Shown here: one piece after another, positions 51,151-58,700 of the stretch | How the letters are laid out: every line of letters begins with the position of its first letter | Numbering within the stretch: the first letter of the stretch is position 1 | NCBI RefSeq assembly: GCF_965228805.1 | Contig: NZ_CBDDIE010000001.1 | Coordinates: forward strand, 84,563-148,562 | Direction of reading: 5' to 3' | DNA from: JASBTN01 sp965228805 | GTDB lineage: Bacteria; Pseudomonadota; Alphaproteobacteria; Rhodobacterales; Rhodobacteraceae | Length of the DNA: 64,000 nucleotides | Made by a program: the position numbers and the translations under genes | The notes under the pieces: generated by a model | What the model was told of the DNA's origin: nothing | Databases searched by the model: none | The model's input: the letters and a program-made list of their open reading frames with translations, nothing else

Positions 51151-51360
51151 CTACCCCTCGCCGGTCGGCGTCATGGGAGCGCAGCAATATGCGCATGAAA
51201 CCCCATCGACCAAACCCAGCGGATCAAATTGGAGGTAGCGCCTGGTGGTCGGGTCGTAGTCGCGCATCCAGTTCTGCTGGAGGCCGAACTCGCTCTGGAA
51301 CATTTTACTGGGGAACCTCGACTGGGAGTTACTGATCCTTGAAGTACAGAGCCCACCCAA
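51151..51360 (-). pseudogene. Eroded Rhs tip fragment (tip 6)
   Basis: The frame encodes SNSQSRFPSKMFQSEFG, QQNWMRDYDPTTRRYLQ and DPLGLVDGVS before it runs into unrelated sequence and stops. It is a degraded copy of the Rhs core end, with changed residues (FG for SG, RR for GR). No toxin part remains. It marks the oldest, distal end of the array. Confidence 0.75.
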
Positions 51361-51387
51361 TTAGGCGAGAGGTGAATTAGCAATCCG

Positions 51388-51756
51388 TCAAATAGCGCCT
51401 TGCCGATGAAGCGCACACACCAGAAACTGCTCCAGTACTCCATCGAAGTCAAAAATGGAGTTGAGAGAGTCTTCATCATACTCAAACAGCATTGGCACCT
51501 CATGCTCACCGGCTGCGTCATAGGAAATGCCGCTAAAGTAAGCTGTCGCCAACTGAAAAAGGAACACTCTCGTTCCATTCCTTTCGGAAACCTCCACCAA
51601 GACCATAGTGTCAAGAGACGGCACGTGAAAGCTGTTATCAGCAAATCCCAAACTAAAATATACACCTCCCACTCGAAGATCGTCGGCCTCGAGGGGGTCC
51701 CAGTTCGGGTTAACGTCTCGTGATTTGAAAAGCATTACAGCTTCGTCCTCATTCAC
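51388..51756 (-). CDS. Candidate immunity protein for Rhs tip 5
   Basis: A 122-residue acidic soluble protein (MNEDEAVMLFKSRDVNPNWD ... EDSLNSIFDFDGVLEQFL). GTG 51756 overlaps the tip-5 stop (GTGA), the coupling expected for a toxin-immunity pair. No family is recognised. Function is inferred only from its place directly after a toxin tip. Confidence 0.55.
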   Translation of the reverse strand: MNEDEAVMLFKSRDVNPNWDPLEADDLRVGGVYFSLGFADNSFHVPSLDTMVLVEVSERNGTRVFLFQLATAYFSGISYDAAGEHEVPMLFEYDEDSLNSIFDFDGVLEQFLVCALHRQGAI

Positions 51757-52280
51757 TGGGTCGACATGACGGCTCCGCCACCTATCAAGGCGCCCGGGAC
51801 AAGGATCTCATCACCAGGGATAGGCGTAAACAGCAAACAAACACCTAGGAAAATCGCACCAACCTGACAGAGCGTGCTACACGACCTCGGGTCTTCATTG
51901 CAGGAGCAGCTTAGTGGCCCATCTTTCCACTCATAAATGGCCATGCCACCACCACCGTCGCGATAACCAGTTATCCTAAAAGTCTGTGAAACTCTACAGC
52001 TTTCAACGCCTCTATCGCCACACATATTGCGACATTTTTCTCGTTCTTTGGGCGTACAGCGACGAGTTCGAGATGGGCGCGACTTGTTGGTTCCCACGGG
52101 ATCCAAGTAGTTAACGGGGTTGTTGCCAACGTATGTATACACCGACGCCCCATCGACCAACCCCAGCGGGTCGGCTTGGAGGTAGCGGCCCGTTGTCGGA
52201 TCGTAGTCGCGCATCCAGTTTTGGTGGAGGCCGCTTTCGGATTGGAACCACTGGCCCGCTGCCCGGCAGCGCATCTGCAA
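51753..52280 (-). CDS. Displaced Rhs tip 5 (orphan CT)
   Basis: The frame starts in the Rhs core end (GQWFQSESGLHQNWMRDYD, PTTGRYLQADPLGLVDGASV), then YTYVGNNPVNYLDPVG, which differs from the other tips (YGYALQNPGR). The following 105 residues are new: a Cys-rich stretch (CTPKEREKCRNMCGDRGVESC), GGGGMAIYEWKDGPLSCSC, and a hydrophobic end with FLGVCLLFTPIPGDE. It has no rhs start of its own and would be silent unless joined to the full gene. The toxin family is not recognised. Confidence 0.75.
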   Translation of the reverse strand: MQMRCRAAGQWFQSESGLHQNWMRDYDPTTGRYLQADPLGLVDGASVYTYVGNNPVNYLDPVGTNKSRPSRTRRCTPKEREKCRNMCGDRGVESCRVSQTFRITGYRDGGGGMAIYEWKDGPLSCSCNEDPRSCSTLCQVGAIFLGVCLLFTPIPGDEILVPGALIGGGAVMSTQ

Positions 52281-52363
52281 GATGCGCGAGAGGGGGGAAG
52301 CGGAGTTTAGAATTTTAGCCCGTTGAGGTGAAGGCCACTACCCATTCGGTCAAAACAGCGCCG

Positions 52364-52663
52364 TCACGGCGTGAAGACAAGCTTTGCGCTCTGCAAACTA
52401 AACGCCGCGTATTGATCGCCCATCTGTTGCGCGATCAAGGGAATTGGCGGGTCAAGAATGCTTTGCAACAAGTTTAGGGCTTGTGCCAACGAGGACAGGG
52501 GATCCTCTGCTATGATTGGCTTCCCTTCCAGAACACCGGGCACATAAACTAGGGTGTGGAACTCTCCGCCCACCTTTCTTGGGCATCCAAGGAAAATCTC
52601 CAATTCCTGCGTTTCGGAAGTCATCACCCCGGAAACCCTAATTCCGCTGCCCCTGTCATCCAC
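52364..52663 (-). CDS. Candidate immunity protein for Rhs tip 4
   Basis: About 99 residues from GTG 52663, which has AAAGGAG seven bases upstream and shares a base with the tip-4 stop (TAGTG). An ATG 21 bases earlier is in frame but inside the tip. The protein (VDDRGSGIRVSGVMTSETQELEIFLGCP ... LAQALNLLQSILD) is not recognised. Role inferred from position. Confidence 0.55.
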   Translation of the reverse strand: MDDRGSGIRVSGVMTSETQELEIFLGCPRKVGGEFHTLVYVPGVLEGKPIIAEDPLSSLAQALNLLQSILDPPIPLIAQQMGDQYAAFSLQSAKLVFTP

Positions 52664-53112
52664 TATTTTGCTCCTTTTAAACATCGAGCCAGTTCTTCAC
52701 TGGACTCCTGCCAACACTGTTGCCTTCGGCGTTTTCCTGCGTCCGTCCTTGGGAACATCCGTCGGCAGCTGTCATTGCGGTCCTCGTACTCTTCATAGCA
52801 ATCGGCTGCCGTCATAGGAGTACATTGGTCGCATCCATCAGTCACCACAACCGGGGGAAAGAACGTGTCGGGCTTTTCGGGATCGAAGCTTCCACCCGCG
52901 ACGCCACTGGAGCAATGGTCCAGAGCCTTGCATGTTGGTGATGCTCCAATGATTGCGCTGTTGTCACACAGCCACCCAAAAACGCTTTCTCCCCTCGGAT
53001 CCACATACCGTCCCGGATTCTGCAGCGCGTAGCCATACACCGACGCCCCATCGACCAGCCCCAGCGGGTCGGCCTGGATGTAGCGCCCGGTGGTCGGGTC
53101 GTAGTCGCGCAT
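52663..53112 (-). CDS. Displaced Rhs tip 4 (orphan CT)
   Basis: The core-end sequence MRDYDPTTGRYIQADPLGLV, DGASVYGYALQNPGRYVDPRGE leads into about 100 unique residues with many Cys (LCDNSAIIGASPTCKALDHC, DGCDQCTPMTAADCYEEYED, CRRMFPRTDAGKRRRQQCW). Upstream of LHQNW the homology is lost, so this copy begins later than others. Paired Cys and a basic tail may point to a nuclease or membrane-active tip, but no family is named. Confidence 0.72.
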   Translation of the reverse strand: MRDYDPTTGRYIQADPLGLVDGASVYGYALQNPGRYVDPRGESVFGWLCDNSAIIGASPTCKALDHCSSGVAGGSFDPEKPDTFFPPVVVTDGCDQCTPMTAADCYEEYEDRNDSCRRMFPRTDAGKRRRQQCWQESSEELARCLKGAK

Positions 53113-53250
53113 CCAGTTTTGGTGGAGGGCGGGGTCGCTCCGCCCCCCTGCACCCCGGCAGGGCAGTTGCAGGATACACGAGAGGAGGGAACCTTACCCC
53201 GATCAGGATTTAGACACCACCACTACGGTCGGGACGTAACCCGCCGTTCC

Positions 53251-53733
53251 TTAGCCCTGCCCTTCACCCCGGCCATGTTCCAGCCGATCAACAATATGGG
53301 CCAGGCTGGCTTTCGGACTGGCGCGTGTCACGCTCAGGATCTCGATTTCGGCGTCGCGATAGGTTTTTTCGGGCTTGGGGGTTTCCACGCTGAAGAGATA
53401 GCCCTTGTAATAAGTCACCCGCCCGGTCTGCCGCTTGCCGTCCACCCGCATCGACAGCTTGAACAGAGCGTCATCGAACCCCTCGTCGGCCACAGCCAGC
53501 CGTGCATCCCTGCGGTCGAAATGCAGGCTGTGGATGCGCGGGTTGGACCGGTCCACAAAGAACCGGCCCGCAAGCTGCGCCTGGACCAACTGCGAGGTCT
53601 CGGCGGGCAATACCTCCAACACGGCCCAAACCATCTGCGCCTCATAGGGCTTGAGAGAGCGCCCCCCTTCGCCCGAAACGGACATCAGGAACCGATTGGC
53701 CTCGCTCAGGATCAAGGTAATAACACGTCGCAT
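53251..53733 (-). CDS. Candidate immunity protein for Rhs tip 3
   Basis: About 160 residues from ATG 53733, which follows GGAAAGG. It contains VWAVLEVLPAETSQLVQAQL and VTYYKGYLFSVETPKPEKTY; no family is recognised. It starts 18 bases after the tip-3 frame ends. Function inferred from order. Confidence 0.5.
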   Translation of the reverse strand: MRRVITLILSEANRFLMSVSGEGGRSLKPYEAQMVWAVLEVLPAETSQLVQAQLAGRFFVDRSNPRIHSLHFDRRDARLAVADEGFDDALFKLSMRVDGKRQTGRVTYYKGYLFSVETPKPEKTYRDAEIEILSVTRASPKASLAHIVDRLEHGRGEGQG

Positions 53734-53751
53734 CTCAAACCTTTCCACCCC

Positions 53752-54503
53752 TCAATCAAAAGCCCCGCTCACACCGGCTCCCGCAGCTCCGCCACCGACA
53801 GCGCCCTTGAACCAGTCGGGAATGCGATCCGCAAAACGAACCGGTTTCCAGTAGCGGCCTCCCCAATCACGCCACCCTTTCGGATAACGATACCCATCGT
53901 GCAAATAGTGGCGCTTTGGAGAAACCCAGCTGCCGTTAAACCCGCCTCGAGTATTAGCGATCTTGTGCCACCAACTGCTCCAGGCCGATGTATTTCGACG
54001 CGCGATACCATGCGACCACTCCTTGCCCGGAACCTTCCTCCAATAGCGCGTGCCCTTGTAGCTCCACCACACACCGTGACGCCCAGCTCCGGCCCACCAA
54101 GCCCCTCCGGCGCCGAACAGCCCCCCCCCCAAAAGGCATCGGATGCTGCTTCGCGATAGGTATAACAGTCCTCGTCCAGAAGATAGCCGATCAACACGCT
54201 CGTGGCCGCCCCGACGATGATCCCCCCACAGGCATAGGCAAGCGGCCCGACACATTCCCCACGGGGGTCAATATGCCTGCCCGGGTTCTGCAGCGCGTAG
54301 CCATACACCGACGCCCCATCGACCAACCCCAGCGGATCGGCCTGAATATACCGCCCGGTCGTCGGGTCGTAGTCGCGCATCCAGTTTTGATGGAGGCCGC
54401 TTTCGGATTGGAACCATTGGTGGGGGAAGCGCAGCTCCGAGTTGGCGCCGGTGGCGGTAAACACCCCACCAAGCAGCAGATACGTCGCCTCCCAGGCAAC
54501 CAC
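53752..54503 (-). pseudogene. Displaced Rhs tip 3, frame broken at a G10 tract
   Basis: The frame begins upstream of other tips (WEATYLLLGGVFTATGANSELRFPHQWFQSESG) and runs through the core end to DEDCYTYREAASDAFW. There a run of ten G (54121-54130 on the minus strand) shifts it. One frame continues with low-complexity sequence to 53769. The alternative frame gives a plausible toxin domain: WSYKGTRYWRKVPGKEW, SAWSSWWHKIANTRGG, FNGSWVSPKRHYLHDGYRYP, ending at 53752. Gain of one G or loss of two would restore it. This could be phase variation, decay or a sequencing error. Confidence 0.72.
54121..54130 (-). repeat. Homopolymer tract G10 inside Rhs tip 3
   Basis: Ten consecutive C on the plus strand (G on the coding strand) sit between the codons for AFW and the toxin-like segment. 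The tract length decides which frame is read. Confidence 0.9.
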
Positions 54504-54556
54504 CGTGCTCCCGCCTGAGGTGTACGCCGAGCGTCACTAGTCTTCGGGACACGTGT

Positions 54557-54862
54557 TCAGCCCGCTTCAAGATCATCGTCCTCTACCGTCATGAGGATCA
54601 GGTCGTAAAGTTCGGGATCCACCGACCGAAACTCAACGCCCTCCGGACCTTCTGAAACCTGCTTCAAGACTCGATACTGTGGCTTTTCATCCAAACCAGA
54701 GGGTCGCTCTGCACATAGAGAGACGGACTGAAATTCGCAATATCCACCGGGAGGGCACTCTATGAGATGGTCCAACTCACTACGCAAATGCACAAAGAAC
54801 TCTCTATTTCCGTACACACGCACACCATCTTCTTGATGACGGATTTCTAGCCGCACTTTCAT
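54557..54862 (-). CDS. Candidate immunity protein for Rhs tip 2
   Basis: A 101-residue acidic protein (MKVRLEIRHQEDGVRVYG ... DLILMTVEDDDLEAG). GTAGGA lies before the ATG. It begins 30 bases after the tip-2 stop on the same strand. Unrecognised; role inferred from its place in the array. Confidence 0.55.
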   Translation of the reverse strand: MKVRLEIRHQEDGVRVYGNREFFVHLRSELDHLIECPPGGYCEFQSVSLCAERPSGLDEKPQYRVLKQVSEGPEGVEFRSVDPELYDLILMTVEDDDLEAG

Positions 54863-54892
54863 GGTTCCTACTCTCTCATTTTGCGGAGCACA

Positions 54893-55504
54893 TCAATGGA
54901 GCAGCACCCCTTCAGGTAAAACGCTGACCGCTCCACCCCCTCCACCAACACGAGGGCGCCGAAGATTTGTGCTTGGAAAGCGAGGAGAAATCAACGGAAG
55001 AGGCATTCGAAATCTGTCAAATTCGCACATACGTTCCTTTTCTAGGCACTTGCGCACTTTTCTGGGTGGAGGAGCAGATCCTTCACAAGCCGAGCCATCC
55101 GGTCTAACACAGTTTGGTTTTCCACCAGTCTTCCCCCGTCCCCCTTCAGCTTTGGTGCCCCAGTGGCAATGGCGCCCCTTAACGGGATCACTTTCGCACA
55201 CAATGACGTACTGGCCGCACTGAATTACTTTTTTGTTGTTGCCACCAGGCCAAGGGTCCTTCGCTTGCTCCCCCCGCGGATCCACATACCGTCCCGGGTT
55301 CTGCAGCGCGTAGCCATACACCGACGCCCCATCGACCAACCCCAGCGGATCGGCCTGAAGATACCGCCCCGTGGTCGGGTCGTAGTCGCGCATCCAGTTT
55401 TGGTGGAGGCCTGACTCGGATTGATACCAACGCCGGGGAAGTATAGTTCGGAGTTTGAAGCTCGAGAGGCAGAGCGCTCCAAACGGAAGAAAGCCTCTGG
55501 CCAT
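54893..55504 (-). CDS. Displaced Rhs tip 2 (orphan CT)
   Basis: The core end (RRWYQSESGLHQNWMRDYDP, TTGRYLQADPLGLVDGAS, VYGYALQNPGRYVDPRGE) is followed by about 115 unique residues: AKDPWPGGNNKKVIQCGQYV, KGRHCHWGTKAEGGRGKTGG, PPPRKVRKCLEKERMC, and a Gly-rich end. A copy of SNSELYFPG lies just upstream but in another frame, because one base is missing between CCCCGG and TTGG. The segment is therefore a displaced tip rather than a gene with its own start. Confidence 0.72.
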   Translation of the reverse strand: MARGFLPFGALCLSSFKLRTILPRRWYQSESGLHQNWMRDYDPTTGRYLQADPLGLVDGASVYGYALQNPGRYVDPRGEQAKDPWPGGNNKKVIQCGQYVIVCESDPVKGRHCHWGTKAEGGRGKTGGKPNCVRPDGSACEGSAPPPRKVRKCLEKERMCEFDRFRMPLPLISPRFPSTNLRRPRVGGGGGAVSVLPEGVLLH

Positions 55505-55512
55505 GTCGAGGA

Positions 55513-55791
55513 CTAGCTCATTTCCGTGACAACAATATGGACTCCCGCATATCTATCTTGATTCGTGAGAATTTCAGTTGCCCATACACCCTCTAGCCCT
55601 GTCACAGCGACAGGTTGATCTTCCTCTTCCGTGGAGATTGGAACTAGGTCAAGCCCGGACGGATCAGTACGGTTGTATTGTGTGATCGCTCCTACGATAG
55701 TCTCAGCAGAAAACTGACTGATGTAAGTCCCTCCATCGAAATCGACAATGAATGTCCACAGGTGTTCAGTGCCGGTTGTTGTCAATGCCAT
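55513..55791 (-). CDS. Candidate immunity protein for the expressed Rhs tip
   Basis: A 92-residue acidic protein (MALTTTGTEHLWTFIVDFDG ... GVWATEILTNQDRYAGVHIV). It starts inside the end of the rhs gene (26-base overlap) on the same strand. This is the usual arrangement of an Rhs immunity gene. No family is recognised. Confidence 0.6.
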   Translation of the reverse strand: MALTTTGTEHLWTFIVDFDGGTYISQFSAETIVGAITQYNRTDPSGLDLVPISTEEEDQPVAVTGLEGVWATEILTNQDRYAGVHIVVTEMS

Positions 55792-58700
55792 GAGGTTCAG
55801 ACCTTCTTCTCTGTTCTTTCAGACGCTTGATTTCCCGTTCAATCCTCTTCAAAGCTGCTTTATCCTCGGGCGTTCTGTTAGGCTTCGATTTTAAGGCGTC
55901 TCGACGCTCCCTCGCTTGAGCAAGCTGTTCGTCAATTCTATCCGTATTAGATCTCTTACCGTCGTTCTTGCCCCCCCCTTTTCTGTTAAACTTATCTCCA
56001 CCTTTCGTAACCCTTTTCGCCCACCTCATGGCAGTAAAGAGGCGGTTCCACGGAAGATTGGCGACAGCAGAGTATGTAAAATCACCCCAAGTGTAGCAAT
56101 CATCATCAAGGTAGTAGTCCAGTACTATGAAGCCTACATAAACAGCGGCTGGGAGGCACCAAGGACACTGTCCTGTTGGATCAGTCCAATACATGGGGTT
56201 TTGGAGCGCATAGCCATACACACTTGCACCGGCGACCAGCCCCAGGGGATCGGCCTGAAGATACCGCCCCGTGGTCGGGTCATAGTCGCGCATCCAGTTT
56301 TGGTGGAGGCCAGACTCTGACTGGAACCACTGCCCCGGAAACCTCAGCTCGCTATTTGCACCCGTCGAGGTATATACCCCACCGAAGGGCAGATAGGTCG
56401 CCTCCCAGACCTTCACGCCATTCACATCCGTCGCAAAGACCGGCCGCCCGATGTGGTCCGTGCGGACCAGGTAGATCTGGTCGTTCTCGACCACCGCAAT
56501 CGGCACGCCCTCCATCCAGATATACTCACGCAGCAGCGTGCGGGTGCCGGCCAGCTCGTCCACCTCGTATTCCGCCAGGCGGTTGCCGTCGGCGTCAAAG
56601 ATCACGTGGAAGGTCTGGCCCGTCTGGGTCAGGCGGCGCAGCACCTGCTGACCCTGCGGGTTGTACTGATACTCTGCCTGCACCACGCCGTTGAGAGAAA
56701 AACTCTCCAACCGCCCGGCGACGTCGTAGTCATAGCCATGGCCCACGCCGGTGCGGTTGTCATAGGTCACATTGCCCGCCGCATCATGGGTAAAGCTGCG
56801 CGCGGTGGCACCGGCGATGGCGGTGAGGCGGTTCGAGCTGGCCGGGTAGCTGTAGCTGTCGGTGGAGGTCACCCCGCCCACGGTCGCCGCGCGGCTCAGC
56901 CGGTTGCCGACGGCGTCATAGGTGAAGTCGAGCTCATCCCAGGGGCCATCGGCCGAGGCCAGGAACTCGCGCGCCGTATAGCCGTAGCTTTCGCTTTTCG
57001 TCGGGTCGAGGTGGTCAGTGACCAGCTCCAGATTGTCCCGCACGCTCCACCCGTAGGAAACATCGCGCAGGGCAGTTGTGCCCAGCGTGTCGGTCAGCCG
57101 CGTCAGCCGGTAGGAGTTGTCATAGGTGGCGGTATGGGTGGATCCATCCAGCAGGGTGACCGAGGTCAGCGGGCCGTTGGGCAGGTAGTCGAAACTGCCG
57201 GCAATCGTGACCTTGGGCGGGTATTGGTTGGTCACCGGATCCTTGACCCGCCGTTGAGCGGTGATCTGGCTCAGGTTGCCGTCACTGTCGTAGTTGAACT
57301 TGATTTCCAGCTTGGCCGGCGTGTTCAGTCTGGTGATCATGCCTTCGCGATTGAACGCGAATTTCACGTCATAGGAGACCCCGCCGACCCTCTGGCGCAG
57401 CGTGTCCAGGAAACCGCCGTTCTTGTAGCGGTATTCGGTGAATCCCGCCGGGCCACGCACGCGCCCGATCTTGTCGTAGCCCTGGCCAAAGTTGTAGGGC
57501 AGATCGTAGGTGAAGGTCTGGTCCTGAGACGGGTCTGACGGGAAACGCCGGGCAGTCAGACGCCCACCATTGTCGTAGGTATAGTTGGAAACCACCCCGC
57601 GCCCGTCGGTCATCGACGCAACCAAGCCGCGGTTGTTGTAGCTCATCGAGACAGTGCCGCGATCCGCGCTGACCTCGGAAACCAGATCACCAAAACCGTT
57701 GTAGGTGAACATGGTATCGATCGCACGGGGATCGGTATAGCGCGTCACCCGATCCGCGCTGTCATGCTCCGTCCCGGTGCTGTACCCGGCGCGATCGATC
57801 GTATCCACCACCCGGTTCAACGCATCGAAACTGTTGGTGGATTGCAGCGACAGCGGATCGGTCATGCTGTCCAGGTTGTCCTCGACATCATGGCTAAACT
57901 GCCAGACCTGTCCCTCGGCACCGGTCGTACTGACCAGCCGGGACAGCGCATCGTATTCGGTGTCCTGCCAGAAACTGGCCGTGCTGGACCCGTCGGAATA
58001 CTCCACCCGGGTCACATTGCCCAACAGATCATGGTCATAGGTGGCAACGTCACCGGTGGGATTGGTCGTCTTCACCAACCGGCGCGCCTCGTCGTAGTCG
58101 AAGGTCCAGGTCGTGCCCAGATGGTTGGTATAGGACACCATCTGGCCGATCACGTCATAGGCAAAACTGCTCGTCGTGGGATTGTTCCCATTCGGATCGA
58201 ACGTGATCGACGTGACCCGTCCCATGATATCGTAAGCAAATGCCCATTCCGTCGTGTCCGGCTTTCGCATCAGCGTGGGTTGACCAGACCCGTTGAAGGC
58301 CAGGAACTGGGTTTGCCATCCGTTGGGATCCGTAATGGCGGTCAGGTTGCCGTCGGCATCGTAACTGTAGCTCGTCACGTCGTAGACACCGTCTGCGGTC
58401 AGGCCCGGGCCATCCACGCTGCTAAGCATCTGCCGCCCCGATGCCAACGTCGTATAGCTGTAGCTCCAGGTCCGCGTCTTGCCGTTGTCCGGGCTGCCGA
58501 CCAGCACATCGGTCTGGCTGTAGCTCTCCAGAAGACCGTCGGTCGTGTAGGAAAACGCTTCGGCCAGCTGGTCGGTTGTCCGCGTGGCGGGCCTGCGCGT
58601 ATCTCCCGACCAAGTATAGGTCGTCACGCGGGGAACTGCACCGTCGGCATCTTCGGTCCGGGTCAACATCCGCCCACGTGCATCACGGGTATAGGTGGTG

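Larger units (their letters stand above)
51190..56410 (-). repeat. Six direct copies of the Rhs core-end repeat
   Basis: The stretch that encodes QSESGLHQNWMRDYDPTTGR, YLQADPLGLVDGASVYGYAL recurs at about 51196-51330 (eroded), 52120-52260, 53010-53125, 54285-54500, 55296-55465 and, inside the full gene, 56195-56410. All are on the minus strand with high nucleotide identity by eye. They give long homology for recombination between the expressed gene and silent tips. Confidence 0.85.

Noticed and set aside
51190..56410. CRISPR-like array
   Set aside because: The repeats are long, coding, irregularly spaced by 0.9-1.3 kb and separated by genes; they are Rhs core-end copies.
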